Assembly: GCA_028281325.1 (NCBI GenBank)
Contig: JANQKC010000019.1
Span: 1 to 37,070 of the forward strand
DNA: 37,070 bases
Source of the DNA: Alphaproteobacteria bacterium
GTDB lineage: Bacteria; Pseudomonadota; Alphaproteobacteria; UBA8366
Direction of reading: 5' to 3'
Of this stretch, positions 1 to 8,064 are shown in pieces; within the stretch, counting starts at the first letter, position 1, and each line of letters starts with the position of its first letter. A model generated the notes under the pieces. It worked only from the letters and a program-made list of their open reading frames with translations. It had not been told where the DNA came from and searched no databases. Both the position numbers and the translations under genes were made by a program.

Positions 1-1
1 A

Positions 2-163
2 ACGCCTTCCAGGAGCGGCGTGGCCACCGCCGGCGCGCCCGACTCTCGCGGTCGCGCGCCGACGGACCAAACTGTCAGGGGATTACCATCGCAATACAAC
101 CTGCGCGACCCGGATGGCTGGCGCATGCAACTCGTCGACGCGAAACGGGAAGACCCGGCGTAG
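2..163 (+). CDS. C-terminal end of a VOC/glyoxalase-like protein (partial)
   Basis: An open frame enters from the left edge and stops with TAG at 161-163. The last residues include RDPDGWRMQLVDA, which closely resembles the final beta-strand of vicinal-oxygen-chelate proteins (glyoxalase I, bleomycin-resistance and dioxygenase-like folds), where RDPDGxxxxL is the usual ending. Only about 53 residues are present, so substrate and metal cannot be judged. The preceding stretch is low in hydrophobics and does not look like a well-conserved core, so the protein may be degenerate or carry a loop there. It converges on glmS, with 6 bases between the two stop codons. The family call rests on this one motif. 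Confidence 0.6.
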   Translation, partial: TPSRSGVATAGAPDSRGRAPTDQTVRGLPSQYNLRDPDGWRMQLVDAKREDPA

Positions 164-169
164 ACGCCG

Positions 170-2002
170 CTACTCCACCGTCACCGATTTCGCGAGATTG
201 CGCGGCTGGTCCACGTCCGTACCCTTGAGCACCGCGGTGTGGTAGGCGAGGAGCTGTACCGGGATCGAATAGAGAATCGGCGCGACGAAGGGGTCGACCG
301 TCGGCATTTCGATGGTGGCCATGGGCTCGGCCTGGCTCTCCAGACGTTGAATGCCGTGCTTGTCGGAGATGAAGATCACGCGGCCGCCGCGGGCGATCAC
401 TTCCTGCACGTTCGACGCGGTCTTTTCGAACAGCGGGTCGTTGCCGGGCGCGATCACGATCACCGGCACGGCTTCGTCGATCAGCGCGATGGGACCGTGT
501 TTCATCTCACCGGCGGCATAGCCTTCGGCGTGGATATAGGAGATTTCCTTCAGCTTGAGCGCGCCTTCCATCGCGATCGCGAAACTGGTGCCGCGGCCGA
601 GATAGAGCACGTCGCGCGCCTCGACCAGTTCTTCGGCGATGCCGGCGATCGCGCTCACGTCGCCCAACACCTCTGCGGTCCGGCCGGGAATCTCCGCCAG
701 CGCGCCCGTCAGATGGGCCGCCCGGTCCACGTCGAGCGTGCCGCGCGCGCGGCCGAAGGCGATGGCGAAACAGGCCAGCACGGTCAACTGCGTCGTGAAG
801 GCCTTGGTCGACGCAACGCCGATTTCCGGTCCCGCCAAGGTGCGGAGGACGCCGTGCGACTCCCGCGCGATGGTCGATTCCGGCACGTTGACCACCGAGA
901 CGATGCCCTGGTCCTGCGACGCGGCGTAACGCAACGCCGACAGGGTATCCATGGTCTCGCCGGACTGGCTGATGAAGATCGACAGGCCGCCCGGGTCCAT
1001 CGGCATGTTGCGGTAGCGGAATTCCGACGCCACGTCGATCTCGACGGGCAGCCGGGCCGTCTCCTCGATCCAGTACTTGCCGACCAGGCCGGCATAATAG
1101 GCCGTGCCGCAGGCGCTGACCGAGACGCGGGGCACCGCCGCCAGGTCGATCGGCAGCGGCGGTAGCATAATCGTGCGTTCCGCCGGTTCGAGCACCGCGT
1201 GCAGCGTGTCGCCGATCACCGCCGGCTGCTCGAAGATCTCCTTCTGCATGAAGTGGCGGTAGTTGCCCTTGCCGATCAGGGCGCCGGACACCGCGGTCTC
1301 GACAATCGGCCGGTCCGCCTCCGCCCCCGTCGAATCGTAGATCGTCGCGTCGCTTTCGGACACGACCGCCCAATCGCCTTCGTCGAGGTAACAGATGCGC
1401 TGCGTCAACGGCGCCAAGGCCAACGCGTCCGACCCGAAATACATTTCGCCGTCGCCATAGCCGATGGCCAGCGGACTGCCCTGCCGCGCGCCGATCATCA
1501 GGTCATGATGTCCGCTGAAGATCAGCACCAGCGCGAACGCGCCTTCGAGCTTGCGCAGCGTCGCGGAGACCGCTTCGCGCGGCGTGCAGCCATCCTCCAG
1601 GTACCGGGTAATCAGGTGAACGACGACCTCGGTGTCCGTGTCGGTCACGAACTGGTTGCCCCGCGCCGTCAACTCGTCGCGCAACGCCTGGAAATTCTCG
1701 ATGATGCCGTTGTGGACGACCGCGACCCGATCGGTCGCATGGGGGTGTGCGTTCGCTTCGCTGGGAACGCCGTGGGTGGCCCAGCGCGTATGGCCGATCC
1801 CGATGGTTCCGGCGACCGGATCGCTGTCGAGCAGATTGGCGAGATTGACCAGCTTCCCCTCGGCGCGCCGGCGCTCGATGCTGCCGTTGACCAGGGTCGC
1901 CACGCCCGCCGAATCGTAGCCGCGATACTCCAACCGCTTGAGCCCGTCCACGAGCAACGGCGCGACCGGCGCCTTAGCGATTATTCCGATGATCCCGCAC
2001 AT
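170..2002 (-). CDS. glmS: Glutamine--fructose-6-phosphate aminotransferase (isomerizing)
   Basis: Makes glucosamine-6-phosphate from fructose-6-phosphate and glutamine, the first committed step to UDP-GlcNAc for peptidoglycan and lipopolysaccharide; cytoplasmic. The 610-residue length is normal for the family. The protein begins MCGIIGI, so Cys2 is the N-terminal nucleophile of the glutaminase domain (about 1-240), with GHTRWATHG and HNGIIEN as substrate loops. Two SIS sugar-isomerase domains follow (about 285-600), with SQSGETMDT in the first and the usual ending LAKSVTVE. The start codon directly abuts the glmU stop codon, so the two genes are almost certainly co-transcribed and translationally coupled. 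No glmS ribozyme is expected in this lineage, and there is no leader space for one. Confidence 0.97.
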   Translation of the reverse strand: MCGIIGIIAKAPVAPLLVDGLKRLEYRGYDSAGVATLVNGSIERRRAEGKLVNLANLLDSDPVAGTIGIGHTRWATHGVPSEANAHPHATDRVAVVHNGIIENFQALRDELTARGNQFVTDTDTEVVVHLITRYLEDGCTPREAVSATLRKLEGAFALVLIFSGHHDLMIGARQGSPLAIGYGDGEMYFGSDALALAPLTQRICYLDEGDWAVVSESDATIYDSTGAEADRPIVETAVSGALIGKGNYRHFMQKEIFEQPAVIGDTLHAVLEPAERTIMLPPLPIDLAAVPRVSVSACGTAYYAGLVGKYWIEETARLPVEIDVASEFRYRNMPMDPGGLSIFISQSGETMDTLSALRYAASQDQGIVSVVNVPESTIARESHGVLRTLAGPEIGVASTKAFTTQLTVLACFAIAFGRARGTLDVDRAAHLTGALAEIPGRTAEVLGDVSAIAGIAEELVEARDVLYLGRGTSFAIAMEGALKLKEISYIHAEGYAAGEMKHGPIALIDEAVPVIVIAPGNDPLFEKTASNVQEVIARGGRVIFISDKHGIQRLESQAEPMATIEMPTVDPFVAPILYSIPVQLLAYHTAVLKGTDVDQPRNLAKSVTVE

Positions 2003-3364
2003 TCAGCCCTTGTCCTTCGCCCGTTCCTCTTTCTCGGCCGCAAGCCTTTCGCGCATGGGTCCTGCCCGGTTCGGCAGGTCCACTTGCTCGCCGCGGCCAA
2101 TCGTCAGCGCGCCGCAGGGAACGTCGCGGACGACCGTGCTGCCTGCGCCGATGATCGCGCCGTCACCGATCCGCACCGGCGCGACGATCGCAGTGTTCGA
2201 CCCGATAAAGGCCGCCTTGCCGATCACCGTGCGGTGCTTGTTGAAACCGTCGTAGTTGCAGGTGATCGTCCCCGCGCCGACATTCGTGCGGGCGCCGATG
2301 TCCGAATCGCCGATATAGGAAAGGTGGTTGGCCTTCACGCCTTCGCCGAGCACCGCGTTCTTGACCTCGACGAAATTGCCGATATGGACATCGGCGTCGA
2401 GCTTGGCGCCCGGGCGCAACCGGGCGAACGGCCCGATATGTCCCCCCTTTCCGACGGTCGCCTCGGAGATGTGGCAAAAGGCATCGATCACCACATTGTC
2501 CTCGATCGTCACGCCGGGACCGAAGACCACGTTCGGGCCAATGGTCACGTCACGGCCGATGACCGTATCGTAGCTGAACCAGACGGTGTCCGGATCGATC
2601 AGCGTCGCGCCTTCTTCCAACGCCCGTTCGCGGCGGTCGCATTGCCAAACGGCTTCCGCCTCGGCAAGGGCAAGCCGGCTGTCGACGCCCATCAGTTCAT
2701 CGGCATCCGCTTCCACGAGCCGGCAGCGCAGTCCTTCCAACCGCGCCAGTTCGATCAAGTCCGTGAGGTAATACTCGTTCTTGGCATTGTCGTTACCGAC
2801 CCGGTCGAGCAGGGGAAACAGGATATCGCCATCGACCGCCATGACGCCGGAGTTGCACAGATCGATCTTCTTTTGCGCCGGGGTCGCGTCCCGATCCTCG
2901 ACGATCGCGTTCACGTTGCCGTCCTGGTCACAGATAACGCGGCCATATCCTTCGGTATCGTCGGTGCGGAACCCGAGCACCACGATCGACGCACCCGCTT
3001 CCCGCTGGTCGAGCATATCCTGCAGCGTATCGGTCTGGATCAGCGGCGTATCGCCATACAGGATCAGGACCGTTCCGGGATCGGTATCGGCCAGGGCGTC
3101 GCGCGCCGCATTGACCGCGTGCGCCGTTCCCTTCTGTACCTGCTGAATGGCGGTCGGATGCGGCGCCACCGCCTCTTCCAAGACCTTCATATCGGGGCCG
3201 GCGACGACGACCACCCGGCAGAGGTCCAAGGGCTCCAACGCGGCCAGGACATGCCCCACCATCGACCGGCCGGCAACCGGGTGCAGCGATTTCGGCAGGT
3301 TCGAGTTCATTCGGGTGCCCTTGCCGGCGGCAAGAATTACGGCAGCGGTTTCGCCAATGCTCAT
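2003..3364 (-). CDS. glmU: Bifunctional GlcNAc-1-P uridyltransferase / GlcN-1-P acetyltransferase
   Basis: Catalyses the last two steps of UDP-GlcNAc synthesis: acetylation of glucosamine-1-phosphate and uridylyl transfer. The 453 residues match the family. The N-terminal pyrophosphorylase domain starts with LAAGKGTRMNSNLPKSLH, the nucleotide-binding signature. Further in are the YGDTPL loop and NSGVMAVDGD. From about residue 250 the hexapeptide repeats of the left-handed beta-helix acetyltransferase domain are visible, including GVKANHLSYIGDSDIG and NVGAGTITCNYDG. The gene is first in a two-gene operon with glmS (no gap) and diverges from gph across about 270 bases. The ribosome site before the ATG (CGACGAAGA) is weak, but the start is fixed by the domain's usual beginning. 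Confidence 0.97.
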   Translation of the reverse strand: MSIGETAAVILAAGKGTRMNSNLPKSLHPVAGRSMVGHVLAALEPLDLCRVVVVAGPDMKVLEEAVAPHPTAIQQVQKGTAHAVNAARDALADTDPGTVLILYGDTPLIQTDTLQDMLDQREAGASIVVLGFRTDDTEGYGRVICDQDGNVNAIVEDRDATPAQKKIDLCNSGVMAVDGDILFPLLDRVGNDNAKNEYYLTDLIELARLEGLRCRLVEADADELMGVDSRLALAEAEAVWQCDRRERALEEGATLIDPDTVWFSYDTVIGRDVTIGPNVVFGPGVTIEDNVVIDAFCHISEATVGKGGHIGPFARLRPGAKLDADVHIGNFVEVKNAVLGEGVKANHLSYIGDSDIGARTNVGAGTITCNYDGFNKHRTVIGKAAFIGSNTAIVAPVRIGDGAIIGAGSTVVRDVPCGALTIGRGEQVDLPNRAGPMRERLAAEKEERAKDKG

Positions 3365-3638
3365 TCTTCGTCGAATCCAGGTATGTTAACCATATTGGTG
3401 GCTTGGTTGCGGAAACTGCCATAGGGCGCCGATAGGGCCAAGTCACATATTATTTCGCAGTTTTTCAGCGTGTCGGGCATCGCTCTGGTATTACCCCGAC
3501 AAGACGATGCCAGTCCGACGGCCTGGCAAATCCCCTTGGAGACCGGCGCCCAACCCGCTAGAACAGGGCCCACGCAACACGCGTCCCATTCGGGGCGATT
3601 CTATCCAAGATACTGTTAAAAAAGACATAAACTTCGCC

Positions 3639-4304
3639 ATGGCCGACACGCTTCCTATCCTCGTCTTCGATTTCGACGGCACGCTCATCGAAAGCGCGCC
3701 GGAACTGCAACATTGCCTCAACGCGGTCCTTGCGGAACATGATCGACCCGCCCTGCCGGTCGAGGCCGTGGAGAAGATGATCGGCAATGGTGTCAAAAAA
3801 TTGGTCGAACGCGGATTCGATGCCACCGGCGGCGCGCCGACCGATTTCGACGCAGCGTTGGAGCGATTTATGGAGCATTATCAAACGGCTCCCGTCGAAG
3901 ACACGCTGTATGACGGCGTCCGGTCGACGCTCGATCTGTTGCGGGACGCCGGCCATCGGATGGCGATATGCACCAACAAGCCGTATCGGGCGACCATGCG
4001 TCTTCTCAACGGCCTTGGAATCGCGGGATATTTCGAGGCCGTCGCCGGCGGCGACTCATTTCCGGTCCGCAAGCCCGATCCGGGCCATCTGCTCGGCGTG
4101 CTGGACATCCTCGGGACGACCCCGTCGCGGGCCGTCATGATCGGCGACAGCCCGAACGATATCGGCTGCGCGATCGCCGCCGAGGTCCGCTCGGTCGCCG
4201 TGACCTATGGATATTCGAAGATTCCCCATGCGGATTTGGGCGCCGATGTCCTGATCGACCGCTTCGACGCCCTGCCGGCCGCCCTTGCCGAACTATCGGC
4301 CTGA
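3639..4304 (+). CDS. gph: Phosphoglycolate phosphatase, HAD superfamily
   Basis: Dephosphorylates 2-phosphoglycolate formed by oxygenase side reactions or DNA repair; cytoplasmic. The protein is 221 residues from the ATG at 3639. The frame is open 44 codons further upstream, but that extension is proline/arginine-rich and unlike the family. All four HAD motifs are visible: VFDFDGTLIES (nucleophile D11, acid D13), ICTNK (motif II Thr), RKPDPGHL (motif III Lys) and MIGDSPND (motif IV acidic pair). The helical cap lies between motifs I and II. It diverges from glmU and converges on the next hydrolase gene with 9 bases between stops. Closely related HAD enzymes hydrolyse other small phosphates, so substrate is inferred from length and cap type. 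Confidence 0.88.
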   Translation: MADTLPILVFDFDGTLIESAPELQHCLNAVLAEHDRPALPVEAVEKMIGNGVKKLVERGFDATGGAPTDFDAALERFMEHYQTAPVEDTLYDGVRSTLDLLRDAGHRMAICTNKPYRATMRLLNGLGIAGYFEAVAGGDSFPVRKPDPGHLLGVLDILGTTPSRAVMIGDSPNDIGCAIAAEVRSVAVTYGYSKIPHADLGADVLIDRFDALPAALAELSA

Positions 4305-4313
4305 CCCGCCCGC

Positions 4314-5120
4314 TCACCCGTCCGCGCGTTCGTCGAGGAACCGCCGCAATACGGCGGCGCAGTCGGCGGCATGGGAAAACGGCAGTCCATGGCGAGCCTT
4401 CGGGAAGACCTGTAGGCGGGCGTCCGGCATCGTCTGCTGTAGCGCCGCCGCCATCTCCACCGGGATGAAAGGGCTGGAATCCGGATGCAGGATCAGCGCC
4501 GACTGCGCGATCGTCGGTAGCCGGTCAGTCAAATCGGCCTGCCGCAATGCGGCGAGGACGCCCAACACCGCCGCCGGGTCGCAGGCGGCCTGTTGTTCCC
4601 GATACCAACGGCGTTTTTCCGCCGGAACGGCGTCGTCGAAGAACCGCAACGGCATCATGAAGTCCGACCAGGCCGCCATGCCGCCTTTCTCGATCACGTC
4701 TTGCCAGGCGGCCACGTTCCGGATCGATCCGCCTTTGAACGAGCCGTTGCTAACGCCGACGCTGACCACCCGGTCGGGATAATCGGCGGCGCAGGCGAGC
4801 GCGACCGTGCCGCCGGTCGATTCCCCGACAAGATGAAAACGCGGCGCGTTTGCGGCATCGGCCACCGCCAACACATCGTCGATAAGCCTTTGCCATGCCC
4901 AGGTCATGCCGTCCGGCACCGGCCGCGCGCCATGTCCCGGCAGATCGAAGGTGACGATACGATAGCGATCGGCAAGCGCCGGCAGCCAATCCGCCCAACA
5001 TGCGGCGCATGTGCCGATCCCATGATGGAACAGGATCGTCTCCGGCGCATCACGCCAGGGCGGCGTCAAATCGACGATATGGAAATCGATACCGTCCGGT
5101 GTGCTGCCAGTCGGAGTCAT
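4314..5120 (-). CDS. Alpha/beta-hydrolase fold protein
   Basis: A 268-residue hydrolase of the alpha/beta superfamily from the ATG at 5120; a GTG at 5141 would add seven residues. The nucleophile elbow reads HLVGESTGG, giving the GxSxG serine. An oxyanion-hole loop is seen in FHHGIGT, a typical FDLPGHG turn follows strand 5, and the late RHGLPFSHA stretch supplies the likely catalytic histidine, with Asp in LHPDSSP as the acid candidate. No signal peptide is visible, so it is probably cytoplasmic. Subclass (esterase, C-C hydrolase, haloperoxidase-like, 3-oxoadipate enol-lactonase-like) cannot be fixed from sequence alone. It lies downstream of the cNMP/FHA gene on the same strand, 45 bases away, so co-transcription is possible. 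Confidence 0.85.
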   Translation of the reverse strand: MTPTGSTPDGIDFHIVDLTPPWRDAPETILFHHGIGTCAACWADWLPALADRYRIVTFDLPGHGARPVPDGMTWAWQRLIDDVLAVADAANAPRFHLVGESTGGTVALACAADYPDRVVSVGVSNGSFKGGSIRNVAAWQDVIEKGGMAAWSDFMMPLRFFDDAVPAEKRRWYREQQAACDPAAVLGVLAALRQADLTDRLPTIAQSALILHPDSSPFIPVEMAAALQQTMPDARLQVFPKARHGLPFSHAADCAAVLRRFLDERADG

Positions 5121-5165
5121 CGTCCGCCCCGACGGCAACACCGGCGATCCCGGCCGGGCCGCATG

Positions 5166-5960
5166 CTAGATCTCGATCAGGAATTTATAGGGCGAGCCGT
5201 CGCCGCCGGCGATCACCGTGTTCTTACCCGGTTTCAGGGCGATCTGATCGATCGGGAAGTCGCGTCCCAGGTTGCGGTCGTTGACCACAGTGCCAAGCTC
5301 GCTGTTGCAATCGCGGACGAAGATTCGCTTGTGATCTTCGAACAGAATGAAATGCGCCGGCGAAAGACGATGAGGTTCCGGATCGAGGATACCCAGATCG
5401 GGTTCGGCGTCGTCATCCGGCGCCGGCGCTTTCTCCACACGGCCGACCGTAAACGGCATTTTGCCGACCTTGATCGGGTCCGTCCCAATATACATTTGCA
5501 ATGCATAGCTGCCGCCGCGGATCGTCACCGGCACCGGCGCCACACCCGACCATTCGGGTTTAGGGTCCGAAGAAGGCTGCGTGTTGACCGCGGCGGGAAC
5601 GGATTCGGCCCCTGGCACGAGCTGCGCGACGCGGTTATCGACCTTGCGCAGCCGTACGCTCATCCGGCGGATCAGATTAAGCGCCAGGTCGCCATCCGCC
5701 GCGACCAGTTCCAGGAATTGGCCGCTTTCGTAAATCTCCACCGTTACCGCGGTTTCCGCCTGCGCGGTCGCACTGCGCGGAAGCCCTTCGACGACGCCCA
5801 TCTCGCCGAGAAACTCGCCGGTGCGGACGCGGCCAAGCAAGACCGGCGAATCGCCGCGTTCCTTGATGACGGCGACCGTACCGGAGCGCACGAGGTAAAC
5901 CACGTCGCTGGGGTCGCCTTCCTGGAACAGGAGTTCACCGGCGGCAAATTCTTCGGTCAT
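5166..5960 (-). CDS. Cyclic-nucleotide-binding domain / FHA domain fusion protein
   Basis: A 264-residue predicted cytoplasmic signalling protein. Residues about 5-110 form a cyclic-nucleotide-binding beta-roll with a phosphate-binding cassette GEFLGEMGVVEGLPRSATA, in which the RSAT signature is intact. A helix and a proline-rich linker (about 110-140) lead into a forkhead-associated-like domain (about 155-264) with GR (FTVGR), SxxH (LSPAHF) and NxxxGTxxN (NSELGTVVND) elements, the residues that contact phosphothreonine in this fold. There is no DNA-binding helix-turn-helix, so it is not a CRP-type regulator. The likely role is to couple cAMP or cGMP level to binding of a phosphorylated partner. 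No kinase or cyclase gene is adjacent. Confidence 0.85.
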   Translation of the reverse strand: MTEEFAAGELLFQEGDPSDVVYLVRSGTVAVIKERGDSPVLLGRVRTGEFLGEMGVVEGLPRSATAQAETAVTVEIYESGQFLELVAADGDLALNLIRRMSVRLRKVDNRVAQLVPGAESVPAAVNTQPSSDPKPEWSGVAPVPVTIRGGSYALQMYIGTDPIKVGKMPFTVGRVEKAPAPDDDAEPDLGILDPEPHRLSPAHFILFEDHKRIFVRDCNSELGTVVNDRNLGRDFPIDQIALKPGKNTVIAGGDGSPYKFLIEI

Positions 5961-6085
5961 CGCACGGCCTTACGCTTTGTTCGGATCGAAGCTCCGAAAA
6001 AGAGTGTGACCGAAATGAATTCGGGCATCAACCGACCATCGATCCCATGCAGCGTATTGTCGGCATCGCTGCGATCTCACCATGA

Positions 6086-6961
6086 TCAGCCACCCTTGAA
6101 ATCCTCGACCGCGATTACGTTCTTGCCGCGCTGCACGCGGACCAGATGGATGCGCAACTCGCCAAGGCCGGTATCCGCGGTGAAACGCACGGGCACCGGC
6201 GGGACCGTCGTCATCGGGCTGGCGACCCACAGCGTCGGCTCGGTCACCCTCTGGCGGGGTTTGTCATCCGGGTTTTTCCAGAATCCGGCGATCCGCTTGA
6301 GATGAAAGTTACAGCGCCGCGCCGCGCCGGCGAAGACCGACGAGTGAATCGGCGGCAGAACCGCCTGCTCGCCGCTCGATATCGACATGTCGTAACGGCG
6401 GCGGCCGTCGAACACCCGGAACGCGCCGTCGCAGCGCCCGCCCTCCGCCATCTGCAACAATACGGTCAGGGTCGCCGATAGCGGATCGATCGTATCCTTG
6501 GTGAGCGGCGGCGGCACCGGGTCGCGTTCCGTGCCGTCGGGCGGCGGCGACACGTCGAACTTGACCATCTCGCCGTCACCATTACCGGCGCTGCCGGGAT
6601 AGGCCAGCCGGACCTTGCGCAGCTCGCCGCGCCAATGACCGTCGACCTCATGGCGGCGCGGCTGCAACGCGCCCGCCGCCCGGCCGCCTTCGGTCCGCGC
6701 TTCGCTGCGCCATTCGAAAAACCACGACGCCATGCCCTCGCTCTTGGCCCGGGTCACGACCTTGTAACGGTCGCCGGAAAGCTCCAGATCGGCCTCGGCG
6801 GACAACACGTAAAACGGGCCGATATACGCGTCATAAGCGAGCCGTACCGTATCGTCCGCCGCCCGCCCCGGGCCCGCCGAGACCAACAAGGCCGAAAGCG
6901 CCGTCGCAGGCAAGATCCGCACGAACCTCGGCAAGGATTTGATATCGGCAAGACAGCGCAT
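6086..6961 (-). CDS. DUF3108-type exported protein
   Basis: A 291-residue protein with an N-terminal signal peptide: basic start, a hydrophobic run at about 14-28 (ILPATALSALLVSAG), and a likely cleavage near GRAADD. The mature part matches the DUF3108 pattern: an early YDAYIGPFYVLSAEADLEL strand, FFEWRSEARTEGG, a DPLSATLTVLLQMAEGG helix, FDGRRRYDMS, and a final strand pair ending in IHLVRVQRGKN. The family is a predicted periplasmic or outer-membrane-associated beta-rich protein of unknown function. It is transcribed away from the tRNA gene. The function is unknown; only the family and location are supported. Confidence 0.82.
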   Translation of the reverse strand: MRCLADIKSLPRFVRILPATALSALLVSAGPGRAADDTVRLAYDAYIGPFYVLSAEADLELSGDRYKVVTRAKSEGMASWFFEWRSEARTEGGRAAGALQPRRHEVDGHWRGELRKVRLAYPGSAGNGDGEMVKFDVSPPPDGTERDPVPPPLTKDTIDPLSATLTVLLQMAEGGRCDGAFRVFDGRRRYDMSISSGEQAVLPPIHSSVFAGAARRCNFHLKRIAGFWKNPDDKPRQRVTEPTLWVASPMTTVPPVPVRFTADTGLGELRIHLVRVQRGKNVIAVEDFKGG

Positions 6962-7005
6962 AGCCTAGACATACGGCATCCACCGGGCGGGTCAAGCGCC
7001 GTCCC

Positions 7006-7034
7006 TTGACAGCCCGCAAGCCCCGGCGTAGATG
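7006..7034 (+). promoter_or_regulatory. Sigma-70-type promoter of tRNA-Val
   Basis: A perfect -35 box TTGACA (7006-7011), a 17-base spacer, and TAGATG (7029-7034) as the -10. The predicted transcription start is near 7041, about 15 bases before the mature tRNA. This strong -35 with a weaker -10 is common for stable-RNA promoters in alphaproteobacteria. Confidence 0.7.
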
Positions 7035-7055
7035 TGCCGTCCGCTTATTTACGGC

Positions 7056-7130
7056 GGGCGCGTAGCTCAGCGGGAGAGCACCGTCTTCACACGGCGGGGG
7101 TCGCTGGTTCAATCCCAGCCGCGCCCACCA
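7056..7130 (+). tRNA. tRNA-Val (anticodon CAC)
   Basis: A 75-base tRNA that folds fully by eye. The acceptor stem GGGCGCG (7056-7062) pairs with CGCGCCC (7120-7126). The D stem is GCTC/GAGC. The anticodon stem CCGTC/GGCGG holds the loop TTCACAC with anticodon CAC at 7088-7090, reading the valine codon GUG. The T stem is GCTGG/CCAGC with loop TTCAATC. The 3' CCA (7128-7130) is encoded. A run of six T follows directly, probably ending transcription. There is no intron and no mismatch in any arm beyond one G-U pair. Confidence 0.97.
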
Positions 7131-7173
7131 TTTTTTCGATCGTCACAGACGCATGCCCTCGTCCAGTTAGACG

Positions 7174-7752
7174 TCACGCAATCGACTCCGCGCCGGCCGC
7201 GATGCGGTCGATCACATCCAATGCATAGTCCCAGTCGGCCTTTTCGCCGTCGCCGGCCCGCGGCAAATAGACTTCCAACCCCACATAAAGCGGTCGGTCC
7301 GTTCCCCAGATTTTGCGCGGAATCCATGTGCGGGCGTCCCGGGCGACAACATCGTCGCGGTCACGCCGCGTAACCGTTTCGGCCTGGGAGATGATCTTGA
7401 TCAGCCTTACGCCGCACAGCTTGGGTGGCCGGACGATCCGACCGTCGAGGCGCGCTAGAAAAGCCTCGTCGCTGCAATAGACATCGGCGCAGCGGCCGCT
7501 CTCGTTAACGCCGCTGTGAAGATCGATCAGCAAGCGGTACCGGTTCCTCACCTGCTGGCGCAGTTGCAGATAGATCTCGCGGTGTTTTGCATCGTGGTAG
7601 AACCGGTCATTCGGCCCGCTGCGCGCCCGCGAAATGCCGCGCGGTATGCGCAACAGGTCGATCCGATCCGCGTCCACGAGCGCGGATACGCGATCGCCGA
7701 ACCCGAGTTCCTCGCGATGGATTCCTGTGACGAGCACCGTGGCGTTCGACAT
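7174..7752 (-). CDS. Small AstE/AspA-like (M14-type) zinc hydrolase
   Basis: A 192-residue protein carrying in order the landmarks of the succinylglutamate desuccinylase/aspartoacylase group: an HxxE zinc pair in GIHREE (H12, E15), a substrate-arginine loop PNDRFYHD that mimics DLNRxF, and a third zinc histidine in LLIDLHSG. A substrate such as an N-acyl amino acid is plausible. It is much shorter than aspartoacylases (about 300 residues), lacking the C-terminal beta domain, so it may be a minimal catalytic-domain version or a different M14-like amidase. There is no strong Shine-Dalgarno before the ATG. It lies downstream of feoC on the same strand, about 90 bases away, and may be read through from the feo operon, with no obvious link to iron. 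Confidence 0.6.
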   Translation of the reverse strand: MSNATVLVTGIHREELGFGDRVSALVDADRIDLLRIPRGISRARSGPNDRFYHDAKHREIYLQLRQQVRNRYRLLIDLHSGVNESGRCADVYCSDEAFLARLDGRIVRPPKLCGVRLIKIISQAETVTRRDRDDVVARDARTWIPRKIWGTDRPLYVGLEVYLPRAGDGEKADWDYALDVIDRIAAGAESIA

Positions 7753-7840
7753 GGCTCACTATGCATCAAAGACGGCGACAGCGCGCAAGACCTCGCCCTC
7801 GTCATCCGCATGCCCTGTCATCACCACCGGCAACCACGCG

Positions 7841-8062
7841 CTATCCTTTCCACTCATATATCTCGATCGTTTCCGGATCGCACTTACAGCACCCACCACC
7901 GCAAGCCGTCCCGCTCGGCAGCTTCTCCACCCGCCCTTTGGCGATCCACTTGTCGAGCATGCCGCGCAATGCCGCCGGGTCCGTGCCGAACCGAAGGGCC
8001 AAATCGGACAACGCGGCCCGCTGATGCGTGCGGAGGTAGTCGCGAACTTCCGAAAGGATCAT
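7841..8062 (-). CDS. feoC: FeoC-like winged-helix protein
   Basis: A 73-residue protein starting MILSEVRDYLRTHQRAALSD, a winged-helix start typical of FeoC, followed by a second helix (PAALRGMLDKWIAKGRV) and a wing carrying four cysteines in CGGGCCKC (residues 54-61). In FeoC these cysteines can hold an iron-sulphur cluster or a metal; the protein modulates FeoB stability or activity and may act as a regulator. The start lies 2 bases after the feoB stop codon, so coupling to feoB is expected. A longer in-frame reading upstream runs inside feoB and is not supported. The family call is good; the biochemical role is inferred. Confidence 0.82.
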   Translation of the reverse strand: MILSEVRDYLRTHQRAALSDLALRFGTDPAALRGMLDKWIAKGRVEKLPSGTACGGGCCKCDPETIEIYEWKG

Positions 8063-8064
8063 GG

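Noticed and set aside
1199..3424. A 741-codon open frame on the plus strand over glmU and glmS
   Set aside because: It lies antisense to two certain genes; its translation is rich in Arg/His/Asp and shows no fold or motif. This is the usual mirror of GC-rich codon bias.
3365..3638. Search for a glmS-type ribozyme or riboswitch ahead of glmU/glmS
   Set aside because: No recognisable fold; the 274-base gap is plain divergent promoter DNA and the two genes abut directly.
5980..5998. TTCGGA/TCCGAA hairpin followed by A-run upstream of the cNMP/FHA gene
   Set aside because: Six-base stem with the A-run on the wrong side for a minus-strand terminator; too weak to call.
4593..6305. A 570-codon plus-strand frame over the hydrolase, cNMP/FHA and DUF3108 genes
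   Set aside because: Shadow of three minus-strand genes with recognisable domains.
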